NCBI RefSeq assembly: GCF_033807575.1
Contig: NC_084717.1
Coordinates: 5,643,692-5,707,691, forward strand
Reading direction: 5' to 3'
Origin: Cydia pomonella
Taxonomy: Eukaryota; Arthropoda; Insecta; Lepidoptera; Tortricidae
DNA: 64,000 nt
Shown: piece after piece, positions 45,951-56,000 of the stretch
How positions within the stretch are numbered: position 1 is the first letter of the stretch
How the letters are laid out: each line of letters opens with the position of its first letter
The notes under the pieces: generated by a model
Database searches by the model: none
The model's input: the letters and a program-made list of their open reading frames with translations, nothing else
Told to the model about the DNA's origin: nothing
Made by a program: the position numbers and the translations under genes

Positions 45951-46584
45951 ATGTATGTCTGTCCTCATAAAGTACCAGTCGAATTTAGACTGCGCTGGAC
46001 CAGCGCTATTTTTGCAGTATTTGTTGCGGCGCGTCCTTGCTGCCGTAAATGACAAATGTTCGGGCATCAAAATTGATTTGGACATTTGCGGCCGCAACGC
46101 AGTATGAAGCTACGCCGAAATATTACAGCAGTAATGTTGCCGGTTACATCATTGCAAAAAACGTCAGATTTTATTGACCGAGCGAAACCGAAGGTCTCTG
46201 ACACATCCTGGTTAAAATTCTTTCGTATATCCGGATTCCGGATGTTCTCATCTACTAGTCTCATTTTTCAACCAATTCTCGTGAATTCTCTTTGGTGAGC
46301 AGGTTAGATGATTATTTTTATCGATTCAGTTTTTGGAAATGGAGGATCGCCAGGTCAACAGATTACGGAGCCACTAGTTTACATGTGTCCACAGAACATA
46401 CATGCTCAAAATCAGCGTTTATTGCCCAGATTGTTGACATTCGGCAGCAATACCGCGACGCAATCTTGCAGTAACGCTGGTGCAGACTGTATTCGAATGG
46501 TACCCACACGATCATTGACGGCAGGCGCGTGCGCTGACGTCACGGCCCCGACCAGTGCCAAGGCCCAGTGAACGCTCCGGAGTG

Positions 46585-46923
46585 CGATAATGCCGGATAT
46601 TTATACCTTGGGGCTTGAGTTCACGCCACGCACAGGTTAATTCATGAAAGCGTTGAGAAATAGTCAAATTTTGTCTTGCGTCAATTGAAGTATTTCCGTT
46701 TTTTAGTGTTACGTACAAAACTCCATGTAACACTTAAAGGATCACTTCAGTCTTGAAAATTGGTTAAATTCGTTTTTTATGTTGTAAACGGTAAAAAGAT
46801 GGTGCATGGATATTTTGTACTTTACGGCTTGAAAGCTTACGTCACGCACGGGCTATTCATGGAAGCTGGTTAAGTGTCACATTTTATTTTGCGTCGAATG
46901 AATTAGCTCTGTTTTTTAGGGTT
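46585..46923. repeat. diverged tandem duplication, ~210-bp offset
   Basis: 46585-46715 (GATAATGCCGGATATTTATA, GGGCTTGAGTTCACGCCACG, CACAGGTTAATTCATG, TTGCGTCAATTGAAG) is echoed at 46797-46923 (GATGGTGCATGGATATTTTG, CGGCTTGAAAGCTTACGTCA, CGCACGGGCTATTCATG, TTGCGTCGAATGAA). The copies are old; no coding potential. Confidence 0.5.
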
Positions 46924-47215
46924 CCGTAGTCAACTAGCAACCCTTATAGTTTCGCCATGTCCGTCTGTCTGTCTGTCTGTCCGAGGCTTCGCTCCGTGGT
47001 CGTAAGTGCTAGAAAGCTGAAATTTGGCATGGATATATAAATCAATAAAGCCGACAAAGTCGTAGAATAAAATCTTTTTTTTTTTTGCTTCAACCCTACA
47101 GTGTGGGATATCGTTTGAAAGGTCTTTCAAAACTAATAGGGGTCTTCACAAAACATTTTTTGATAAAGTGAATATATTCGGAGATAATCGCTCCGAAAGA
47201 AAACCATAGGTCAAA
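46917..47215 (+). mobile_element. GGTTCCGTAGT-ended dispersed repeat, copy 2 (3' truncated)
   Basis: AGGGTTCCGTAGTCAACTAG, CAACCCTTATAGTTTCGCCA, GTCTGTCTGTCTGTCTGTCC, GTAAGTGCTAGAAAGCTGAA and ATTTGGCATGGATATATAA match the copy at 13864-14616. The 3' part with the closing ACTACGGAACC is missing. It shows the uninterrupted site for the nested MITE at 13896. Confidence 0.75.
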
Positions 47216-48739
47216 GGTAGACAGCATCAAACGACTAAAATAATAAATAAAATCAAAGTGGATATTGGTTTGTAAAAACTTTGCCTAGAAGTCAGCATTA
47301 AAAAAAAACAACAGTCGCCTAATATTGTATGAATATTCCTAACAACACTGCTGTTATGATATTATAGACAATGGCCCTTGCCCCTCACTCGCCGCGTTTC
47401 TGTTTTCGATCTCGATCTCACTGGCAGTCATTTAATCTACAAATAAAAGTGCTGGAGTAGAAAAAATACTATTATAAGATGCAGAATACTCCGATCCGAT
47501 ACAAGTATATGCTCGAACCATGTTGTTCGGATCATATTTACAGATAACTATAACAATATATACTGGCAAAGAGCAGACAACTTAAACATAGGTTAAAATT
47601 AGCTCCTAGATATAAGACAAAGTCCACGGAGCGCTTATTTGTATTATAACCGAATTGGTATTTGTAAGGACTAATGACCGTAATCAAATGACAAACAAAG
47701 GTCAAACTAATACATATACATAGCATTGTAATTCCATTAGTAAATTACTTAAACCTAACACCAGTCTAATTTCGTTAAGTGATTCAACATTCTAATGTGC
47801 TCATTCATTATGTTGATGAGCCCGCATGTAATAAAATACCTTGCGTCAATGTGTTTCCGAACCAATAAGTAAGTTTAGGGAGGAGGCAACAGTAAATCCC
47901 GCTTTCCCGCTTATGAATGATAATTTTTCCATACAAACGTTCTCTGGATTTTGGTCCTAGATGTTTTTTTAATGAGTTCATTATTACCAATACCTGTGTC
48001 TGTCCGTTATACTTTTTTTGAGATTCATGTTTTTATACGAGTAAGAAGTAGGTTACTTCGGAAAGCGCTAAAACGGTCAAGTAAATGCGCCGTAAACATA
48101 CGCCTAGCATACAAAACCGACAATCATAAACGGTAAAATTAAAACGATCAGATACAGATCATTTCTTTTTCATTCTGGTCCCAGAATTTCGTTATGATAG
48201 GTTAAGTTTTGGAGAGGGAAAATGTCGAGAACGAAACCTCGATTTCTGAAGTTTTTACGCAGTATTCCAGCAAGATTTGCAGTTTTCCTTATCGTACTAA
48301 TTTTAGGAGCCGGGCCCGTCAGCACGACGGAAATATTTAACTAAAATTCTCAAAATTGAAAAAGGGCTCAGCTGGTATTTCCACTTAAAGAGATTCTGAA
48401 GCAGCCACACCCAATACGCCTCAACAGCCACACGAACCTATCAACCTAATAACCACCGCTATACAATAGAAGTTACGCCCTCATTTACAAAACGGCATTC
48501 TGAAATAACAAAAAATAAATAAAATAACACAACTAAAACTAGTAATGTTCATATTGTTCACGTCAATTTAAATGTTATAGTTCGTGTCATCCTGTCATTC
48601 ATCATGACGCGCAGATTTGTCAAATCTAACCTTTAATAACATGACAATACGAGTCAAGGCAAGCGTCGTCGTGAATGACACGATCTATATTTGAGAATGT
48701 TGTTTTAAAATGTGACCTTCCTTTAGTCGAGTCGATAGT
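47216..48739. other. no gene seen
   Basis: Plain sequence; short frames lack motifs. Confidence 0.45.
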
Positions 48740-48842
48740 AATGCACTATCCCCGTATCGCATCGGAATGGTCTAGGTTACAGTTGTTATCTGTACCCACC
48801 CTGGTGCCCTTGCGATAAGGATCCGCCCTTGGCCGTATGATG
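48740..48842 (-). repeat. three-copy ~100-bp repeat, copy 1
   Basis: CCCGTATCGCATCGGAATGG, GGTTACAGTTGTTATC, GTACCCACCCTGGTGCCCTT and AAGGATCCGCCCTTGGCCGT recur at 49089-49186 and 51951-52042. On the minus strand copies 1 and 2 share a peptide of the form YGQGRIL.ARAPGWV.ITTVT, so the repeat may derive from a coding sequence. The source is unknown. Confidence 0.6.
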
Positions 48843-49088
48843 AGCTGTTTGTGATACAGCTGTATTAGGTAAAAACCTTATATTTTTATATTCCTCCCTG
48901 TCGTAGACCGCTCGTAAAATTTGCTACATCATGAAATTCCTAGAATTCCTAGAATTATATGAAACACCCCCATTTCCTGACATGCCGTAGCGTGCGTAGC
49001 TAAAGGACGTTCCATACTTTACAAAATCTGCTCTGCTCAGACCTGCGTGAAACTGCTTCGCCTGCGTCTCAACATACGCTTAGCCTTA

Positions 49089-49186
49089 TGCACGACCCAG
49101 TATCGCACGGGAATGGTCTGGGTTACAGTTGTTATCGGTACCCACCCGGGTGCCCTTGCGTTAAGGATCCGCCCTTGGCCGTAAGA
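49089..49186 (-). repeat. three-copy ~100-bp repeat, copy 2
   Basis: This is the copy whose minus frame is fully open (YGQGRILNARAPGWVPITTV). It lies 350 bp from copy 1 in the same orientation, which suggests a local duplication or two inserts of one family. Confidence 0.6.
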
Positions 49187-49714
49187 TGTGCTGTTGAAAG
49201 TTGTGAAAATATTAATATTACAACAATCCATTCGTTTTTGTGATTTGCAAATATCGAGACGTTAATAGATGGAGGAAAAACCAGAATGTAGAAAAATACA
49301 AGATGTGAATGACATAAAAATAGAAACTAGGAACATACAGCATTCTTACTTAAGCTCTTTGATATGTTGCAAAAAAGGTACAAATATCGCAATTTTATGC
49401 ACAAAAACTGAAGTCAATTTGGGTTTACCGGCTCCCAACAGTGATGCAATGAAAATATGTAAAATGTAGGCTAAAGCTCTGGTTTCCTAGGAAAGCTGCC
49501 GTGATATTGCGGCCGTCTCCATACAAAATATTAGTCCTATTACGAGTATTTACTTTGGAAATGGCTGCTATATGGATAAGCGGTGCCATCCTAGAAAAAC
49601 AGAGCTTAAAAAAACGTTTGATCAATTTTAACATGTCTGAGTGCGTTATTAAGACTCAGTTTTACCCTACATTTTGATTCTTCTTTTTATATGATCTGGA
49701 GTTAGACTAATTTG
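49187..49714. other. no gene seen
   Basis: Short frames only; no element ends. Confidence 0.45.
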
Positions 49715-49770
49715 GCAAAGTGATAGAGAGACATTACCGTTTCATTCGCTACGGTCCAAACGATTGGCAT
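49715..49770. mobile_element. diverged fragment of the 15607 MITE family
   Basis: GATAGAGAGACATTACCGTT, TTCATTCGCTACGG and AACGATTGGCAT correspond to the right half of the MITE at 15607-15766 (GGATTTCGTTCGCTACGGAG, TTAACGATTGGCATCTTG). Confidence 0.4.
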
Positions 49771-50398
49771 TTTAGCATTTTTAGCTAGGCTCTCTGAGTC
49801 GATGGTTTCCATGAAAGAGCCAAGAATCGTTATGCGATTTCGAGGTTGGTCCCTTCGAAAAAGTTGCTCTGTGTGTAGGGATTGCAAACCGGATTGATTT
49901 TCAATCCGGCCGGATCCGGCCGGATTTTGACCATAATCCGGCCGGATCCGGCCGGACCGGATCCGGTTTGGTGTAGGGATATTAAAGTTAATTAAATGAC
50001 ACATTTTTTTAGTTTTTTGCGTAATACGTATTCCTAAATCTATAATTTGAAGTTAATAAATAACTTCTTAACAATAAAATAGAACTTGGTAGTAAAAAGT
50101 GTCATAACGTCAATATCACTTTAAAAACAAAATTTGAAATCGGTAATTTATTATATTTAACCGTTCGCAAGTGCTCAAACTTCGTTTACAATTATAAATT
50201 TGATTAGTTTCCAAAGCCCGATGATGGGATGTGGGGTGGGAATTGGAGCTCCTTGAAAGGGCAAGTTTTCGTAACTTGTTCTTTGATTGAATTCATTGTA
50301 GAGTCTGTATTGGGCCCCATACATTCCACGGCTCTTCTCTTTCCGCACAGACTCTAAAGTTGACATCCATTCTAGCATAGAGAAATAAGAAATACATA

Positions 50399-50691
50399 GA
50401 GTGCTCACTCCATACATCAGTTTTGGTACCAAAACGCTTATTATTTTCGTAGACGACATCCAGCATCGAGTAGCGGAACTCTCAGTACTAGCGGAACTCT
50501 ATTTTCAACTCCTACGCTTACTCTGGTTATAATATTAGCTGAAAATCGTTGAGCATTAGACTTTTTGTTTGCCGCGATTTCTATTGTCGAGTAGCAGTAC
50601 TGAGAGATCCGCTACGTGACGCTAGATGTAAATTACGAAAATAATAGTATTAGTGTTTTGGTAACAAAACCGTTGTATGGAGTGAGCACTC
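50399..50691. mobile_element. TIR foldback nested in the hAT element
   Basis: GAGTGCTCACTCCATACA at the left is inverted at the right as TGTATGGAGTGAGCACTC. Inner blocks pair as GTTTTGGTACCAAAAC, TATTATTTTCGTA and CTCTCAGTACT. It is 293 bp, noncoding, with no clear target duplication. Confidence 0.7.
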
Positions 50692-50776
50692 TTGGTCTTC
50701 TTTTTGATTCTAGTAACAAAAGAAGATATTTTACTTTTAGCCAATTATGATATTAAATGCGCTCTAATATTACCTC

Positions 50777-50886
50777 GCTTAAGACGCAGCCACCCTCAAG
50801 AGATTGGCAAAGACCAGAGAGCTGAATGCCATGCTGACCGCCGACGCCCATTAGACTGGGCATGGCACCAGAAGAAGAAGAATATT
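50777..50886 (+). pseudogene. LINE ORF end and AGAAGAAGAAG tail
   Basis: The frame reads DAATLKRLAKTRELNAMLTA then DAH and stop, followed by GGCATGGCACCAGAAGAAGA. I recognise this as a frequently dispersed lepidopteran LINE 3' end; the clade is uncertain. It is truncated at its 5' side inside the hAT element. Confidence 0.45.
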
Positions 50887-51019
50887 ACCTTGCTCTAATT
50901 TTTTTGTCCGAGAAAGTAGTAGACTGTATGACTTTAAAAAAAAATAATAATAATAAATAACTTTTTATTTATTTATAGAATAGTATATTGGTCAAATTAT
51001 AATGAACAACACACGACAC

Positions 51020-51170
51020 GACGATCTCATGCGAAAAATAATAGAATGTAGGATTGAAAACCATCGCGGAAAGGGACTCCGTAAGAAAAGTTACATAGAT
51101 TAAATAAAAAAATTGGCTAGACGTAGAGTAGCATGTACCAGGAGATGAAGGAAATTGCATAAGATTGGAT
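51020..51170 (+). pseudogene. RTE-like LINE ORF2 C-terminus with stops
   Basis: The frame reads DDLMRKIIECRIENHRGKGL then RKKSYID, stop, IKKLARRRVACTRR, stop, RKLHK. It follows the RTE-type ending (..DSLMR.I.EG...GKRGRGR...SYI.QI...) with two in-frame stops. It is nested inside the hAT element and on the opposite strand to the RTE piece at 35500. Confidence 0.6.
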
Positions 51171-51950
51171 GAAATTGTAAAGACAAAAGATTCTCTCTTA
51201 AATTTGAATTAGAAAAGAATCTATATTTCATCATATATATACATATATCGGAGAAAACTAAAGATTATCAATATTGTCATATATTCATTCACACATCTTG
51301 ATCCAACTGTAGTCGGTTGCCCAACTGTAGTTAGTTGAGTACCGCCGACTTAAACCTGCTCATTTGTTTACTTTTAATCTCCTATCACAACATTATGACA
51401 CCACATTAACCTTCTCTTTAGCATAAATTGCAAATGCCTTCCATGGCATCTCCATCCGATAATTTTTCCTTCTATTACAGTATTTATGTAATCGTCAAAT
51501 CGTGCCACCAACATGAAAGAAGAAGAAATCCTCTTCTGTTCCTAGTCATTGTCATAACAAATATATTTTTATCTTACTAAATTTAAACGTTTTCATTCGT
51601 TTTTTGTTCTTTTCAACTTCATACCACGCATCCGTCGCCTGTTCTTCATCTGAAACGCACAGCGCGTGCTGTATTTAGGCGTTTTTTTATTTTACCGGAT
51701 CCGGTCCGGATCCGGTGATTTTTACCGGATCCGGTAGCTCCTGAAAAGTGCCGGATCCGGCCGGATTACCGGATCCGCCGGACCGGATTGCAATCCCTAT
51801 CTGTGTGATCTACATGATCTACTTGCCTGTTGTCTGCCTCTACATTTAATCAATTGTTTTTTTTTCCTTTTTTTTTACTGAAGTGTACCAATAAAGATTC
51901 TACTATCCTCACAAAATTTCGCCTAGGGATGATGTAACACTTCGTATGTA

Positions 51951-52042
51951 CGATCCCGTATCGCATCGCTTCGGTGTAGGTTATCAGTACCTAGGTATCC
52001 ACCCTGGTGTTGCGATAAGGATCGATCTGCCCTTGGCAGTGT
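51951..52042 (-). repeat. three-copy ~100-bp repeat, copy 3 (most diverged)
   Basis: CCCGTATCGCATCG, GTAGGTTATCAGTACC, ATCCACCCTGGTG, TTGCGATAAGGATC and TGCCCTTGGC follow the order of copies 1 and 2 with several small indels. The shared peptide frame is lost. Confidence 0.5.
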
Positions 52043-52324
52043 GACGCCCGTGCTATTTCTGGCATAGCGGTATTAAAACATCGCGAAAGCTTATATCCAT
52101 AGACCTTGAACGTCATGATGGTAATATGTAACCTAATGTATACCTAAAATACCTTCGCTTAAGTCCATCGGCGACGATGACCGCTTCTCATCAGGCGGCT
52201 CTTCTGGACTATAACCGTGAACACCGATGTTAGCAAATTGCTGGCATCGTCCTCTGTTACTAATTACGCCTTCATTGGAGTAAAAATAGGCGGAGTTTGC
52301 GGTAGGCCCTCTCGTTAGCTGGTT

Positions 52325-52800
52325 ATTACATAAATAAGCTTTTGACAAATATTTCATTTTTGGTACAAGCTTTTATTGCCGACTGTACTTTTCTTACCAC
52401 AGGCAACCTATATCCATCAAGACAATTCTAAAATCCCCAAACACAATTAGGCTGTAATCATCACAGAGTTCCTGTATCCACCTCCTATCTCCATCATCAG
52501 ATCAGCTCGATGGTACAGTCAGCGTCAAATACTTCGTAGCAGTCAATGTGGCCAAATAGTTCGGTACACCATACTAAATATATGGTGTACCGAACTATTT
52601 GGCTACTTTGACTGCTACGAAGTATTTGACGCTGACTGTATCATAATATTGCATTGTCACCCGAATTACATATGTATGCAAAATTTTCAGCTCAATTGGA
52701 AATCGGGAAGTTGGTCAAATTTAGCTTCCAAAATTTGACCCACACTAACATATACATACATAGTTACATACTAACAAGGTTAAATAAAATCTTGTAAAAA
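52325..52800 (+). mobile_element. four-copy dispersed repeat, copy at 52 kb (interrupted)
   Basis: TATTTCATTTTTGGTACAAG, GCTTTTATTGCCGACTGTAC, TCATCAAGACAATTCTAAAA, CACAGAGTTCCTG, GAATTACATATGTATGC and a TTAAATAAAATCTTGTAAAA tail match the copy at 39725-40045. A TA-flanked MITE interrupts it at 52516. Confidence 0.75.
52516..52638. mobile_element. palindromic MITE, CAGTCAGCGTCAAATAC family, copy 2
   Basis: It is 123 bp, the same length and ends as 45191-45313. The host repeat reads GATGG-TA-[element]-TA-TCATAATATT, while the uninterrupted copy at 39725 reads AATGG-TA-CCATAATATT. That shows insertion at, and duplication of, a TA dinucleotide, which places the family with Tc1/mariner-type movers. 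Confidence 0.9.
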
Positions 52801-53331
52801 GACACCTCAAGAAAGCTGTACGGAGTAATTTATTTACAGCAACTTGTTATGATTAACAGTTTTACCTATTTGAGGCATAATAGACGTCGTTTGACCGAAT
52901 TACGAGTACAAACAAAGTACATACTTGAATACTGATAAAGTTCCAATACTTCCAATGTAACACTAACAGCTACAAACATTTTACGTTAAGTTAAAACTCA
53001 TGTCCATATATTAATTTATTACTTAAGCATATTTCACATATCTTACCGAATACATACAATATTATCGCTTTATTTATTGTTAGTTTATTTCATACTTATG
53101 CAAACACGTGTAATGATATAAATATCGTAAATACCACCACGAGTTAAAAGTTCAATGTAACAAACATTCAAAATAACCTCTAAAGGCTTTCCGGTATTTT
53201 GTTTGCTTCCAGCTTATCTATGAGATTTATTAATAGTTGTAGAGACACACAAATAACAAAGACTAGTAATATGTATACAAAGTTCCTCGTCCGTGTTGTA
53301 GATGGCATTACATTAGCAAGTTGTCAGTTTC
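52801..53331. other. no gene seen
   Basis: AT-rich spacer; nothing recognised. Confidence 0.5.
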
Positions 53332-53434
53332 AAGGTGCATCCATTTTGTGGAGCGCTGTGCAATAGTGACTAGGTAAGATAATGTGTTGCACAGTAGTGC
53401 TCCACAAAAGTTAACTGCGGTGTGAATGCACCTT
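53332..53434. mobile_element. 103-bp MITE, AAGGTGCAT ends
   Basis: AAGGTGCATCCATTTTGTGG and AGCGCTGTGCA are mirrored by TGCACAGTAGTGCTCCACAA and GAATGCACCTT. The arms are imperfect because the right arm carries about 14 extra bases (GTTAACTGCGGTGT). Confidence 0.6.
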
Positions 53435-53720
53435 CATTTATATTGCTTGACTCTAATCTACTTAAAAACGTTACGCTATATATCATTATTCAGTCAGATC
53501 AGATAGCTCATGAGAAGACAATCTTTTACTCATTAGAAGATATTTCTGGGATAAAAAGTAACCTATTTACAAACCTAAGTTATAATCTGCCTATTTATGT
53601 ACCTCGGTTTAAGTATGATTGATTGACACGTAACTGCAAATTTTCACATTTATAATTTGTGCGTCGATAGTAGCGGAAACATCTCCCACAGTCGAATTGT
53701 TCTAGATATGGAGACATATC

Positions 53721-53843
53721 AGGGGGCCTACCGCGAAAAACGAAATTCGCAATTTGCGGGGATCTTTGTCTTTTACTCTCACTAAGGTGTAATTAGAGTG
53801 ACAGAGAAAAATGCCCGCAATTGACGAACTTTGATTTTCCCTG
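53721..53843. mobile_element. palindromic MITE, GGGCCTACCGCGAA family, copy 2
   Basis: GGGGGCCTACCGCGAAAAAC opens the unit. TTCGCAATTTGCGGG pairs with CCCGCAATTGACGAA, and TCTTTGTC...ACTCTCAC pairs with the GTGACAGAGA region. The right terminal GCGGTAGGCC is degraded to ATTTTCCCTG. Confidence 0.5.
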
Positions 53844-53937
53844 TTATTGTTAAGCTATTCGAGAATGTATACTTTTAACGCATATTCAGATACGCTACTT
53901 TTGATGCTGACTATACAACACTGATGAGGAAAGAGAC

Positions 53938-54061
53938 TTATCAGAGGGCTTACCGCGAACCACGTTCGACGCGTTGCCTCCCTGTCACACTTACGTACCA
54001 ATTTATAAGTGCGACAGAGAGGTAACACGTCGAACGTGGTTCGCGGTAGGCCCTCTCTGAT
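53938..54061. mobile_element. palindromic MITE, GGGCCTACCGCGAA family, copy 3
   Basis: ATCAGAGGGCTTACCGCGAA, CCACGTTCGACG.GTT, CCTC.CTGTC is inverted as GACAGAGAGGTAAC.CGTCG, AACGTGGTTCGCGGTAGGCC, CTCTCTGAT. The arms are near perfect. Only the outer 20 bp are shared with copy 1 at 15145. Confidence 0.75.
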
Positions 54062-54701
54062 GTCTATAACACTGACATTCTTTATTAGTTTTTTGTCTTT
54101 GTTGGGAGGAAGGCGAATTTGCAATTTTGAGGTTACCCGGAAAAACATCAAACCGGTTATTTCTACTTAAAACTGTGCACAATATTTGATAAGCGCCTCA
54201 ATGTCGTAGTATCTATTAAGTTTTTATTTTTATTTTTAGGTTTTAACCTTGATTTCACACTCCGTAAAAACGGTATAAAATATATGTGATGGCACGGAAC
54301 ACCCGGGGCGTGAAACCGACTTGCATTTGGGTAAGTAAATTTATTTGCCACACCGAAGAGTATTTTAATAGCAATATATGATAGCTACATAATAAAATTG
54401 TGATATCCTGTCAGTGTCACGCGTGTTGTAGCTGAACAAACAGCTCAAAAAACTAAAAAAAATGAAATAGATATCAGTATTCAGTAGCATGATATGTGAT
54501 AATCATGCGATTTTAGAATGTTGTACGACTGGTATGTAAATCATATATATATCTTATATCAAAAGCAACCATTATTGTGCCTGTGACCAAGGAGGCAACG
54601 TCACTTTTGAAATATCCGGACATATAACTGCTACTACTACGTATATACTTACTGTGGGACTTACTCAATTTGTGCAATAACGTCCTATATATTTTTTCTT
54701 T
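54062..54701. other. no gene seen
   Basis: AT-rich; the frames at 54163-54351 and 54513-54728 (minus) have no motif. Confidence 0.45.
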
Positions 54702-55040
54702 TTTTAATACTACGTCGGTGGCAAACAAGCATACGGCCCGCCTGATGGTAAGCAGCCTCCGTAGCCTATATACGCCTGCAACTCCAGAGGAGGTACATGC
54801 GCGCTACCGACCCTAACACTCCCCTCCCCCCCCCCTCGTTGTGCTCTGGCAACCTTACTCACCGGCAGGAACACAACAAGAGTAGGGTATAGTGTTATTT
54901 GGCTGCGGTTTTCTGTAAGGTGGAGGTACTTCCCCAGTTGGGCTCTGCTCTAGATCTGGAATGACATCCGCTGTGCTGTGCTCTACCACACAAAGCGAGA
55001 TGACATTCACAATGCCCATACCTCTCTTATAATGTTTATT
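54702..55040 (+). repeat. CTACGTCGGTGGCAAAC dispersed repeat (SINE/LINE type)
   Basis: TACGTCGGTGGCAAACAAGC, ATACGGCCCGCCTGATGGTA, AGCAGCCTCCGTAGCC, CGCCTGCAACTCCAGAGGAG, CTCACCGGCAGGAACACAAC, GGTGGAGGTACTTCCCCAGT and CCACACAAAGCGAGATGACA are, in order, those of one of the most frequent lepidopteran interspersed repeats (recall). A C run (CCCCTCCCCCCCCCCTCG) lies inside. This copy looks close to complete. Confidence 0.8.
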
Positions 55041-55855
55041 TATTTATATATATATACCTTAGTTTATACGATAACTCCAGTTTCCCAAAGTAATGAATAA
55101 CAAAGAAGAAGAAGAAAATAGATTGCTTACGACTAAAACAATGTTATTAATGTAAAACATATAATTTTTAAATCCAGAAAAGGCCTATATGTACGCAACT
55201 TGACTTTTTGGTTGAAGGTCAGGTTGGAAGGTCTACATTCAAATTACCATTCAGGTACCTACCTTGGCACTGGTCTTCCGTGAAGACGCAAAGTCGTAAC
55301 TATAAGCGTGTAATTTGAAAGAAATACTGATTTGTGATTGACCTCTTGACCTTGCCTTGACAGTGATTAACGTCTACAATTTATGGATACGACCATAATA
55401 ACAACATTATTTTGGCAGATATTTAAAAATAGACGAATGAAAAATTCCCTCCATGCATCAACATCAAGCAAAATATAGATTAACATAAAGCTACCTGCTT
55501 GAGGTTAATCCTTAAGGGAGGGGAGGTTTTTTGAGTTTTGGGTCATTCTAAAGTGACGGGGTGGGACATTTTTACTGATTTTCAATGATATGTCATGATT
55601 GTTTTAATCACATCTCATGACATGACAAGCGCCGTGGATCATAATTTGTGCATGCATTAGAGTTGGATCAAGCTAACTCTGCGTGGTATTTACAATGGCA
55701 ATATGTGACTGTGACAATGTCATCAATGCCAAATTTCTATGAAAATATGACGATTAGCCCCTCTCACTTTGTTCTGTTAAAATTGGTGCAAATTGAAAAG
55801 TTTGCTTAGACGGACTTTATAAGTTCGACGGGAAAAAAATTATATACACGTAGGT
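55041..55855. other. no gene; possible tail remnants
   Basis: TTTATTTATTTATATATATA and AACAAAGAAGAAGAAGAAAA may be tails of older insertions. No coding sequence. Confidence 0.4.
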
Positions 55856-56000
55856 ACGGTCAACCAATTTGATTCCTAGGCCACTATAGAACCATGTCAT
55901 AATGACTTCTACGACAGTGCTTATTGAGCGATGCATGTCATGTATAGAGTAGTTAAAGCACAAGGTACTATAGTGGCCTAGGATTCAAATTGGTTGACTG
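55856..56000. mobile_element. 145-bp TA-flanked MITE, CGGTCAACCAATTTGA ends
   Basis: Flanked by TA, it starts CGGTCAACCAATTTGATTCC and AGGCCACTATAG and ends CTATAGTGGCCTAGGATTC, AAATTGGTTGACTG. The TA-C.GTCA.C outer bases resemble the 45191/52516 family, but the arms differ. Confidence 0.8.

Larger units (their letters stand above)
49876..51799. mobile_element. 1.92-kb hAT-type element with CCGGATCCGG subterminal repeats
   Basis: The element starts TAGGGATTGCAAACCGG and ends CCGGATTGCAATCCCTA, flanked by an exact 8-bp duplication TCTGTGTG (49868-49875 and 51800-51807), diagnostic of hAT. Within about 100 bp of each end are clusters of GGATCCGG/CCGGATCCGG in both orientations (49889-49975 and 51695-51786), as expected for subterminal transposase-binding repeats in hAT elements. 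No hAT transposase is recognisable inside. The interior holds a 293-bp foldback (50399-50691) and two LINE fragments (50777-50886, 51020-51170), so it behaves as a nonautonomous shell loaded with other repeats. The 94-codon minus frame at 50175-50459 has no recognised domain. Confidence 0.85.

Noticed and set aside
45406..45970. Two similar frames as a duplicated gene
   Set aside because: They are similar only because they lie on the two units of a noncoding tandem repeat, and each breaks at different points.
49876..51799. Autonomous hAT element
   Set aside because: Ends and target duplication fit, but the interior is filled by a foldback and LINE fragments with no hAT transposase motif.
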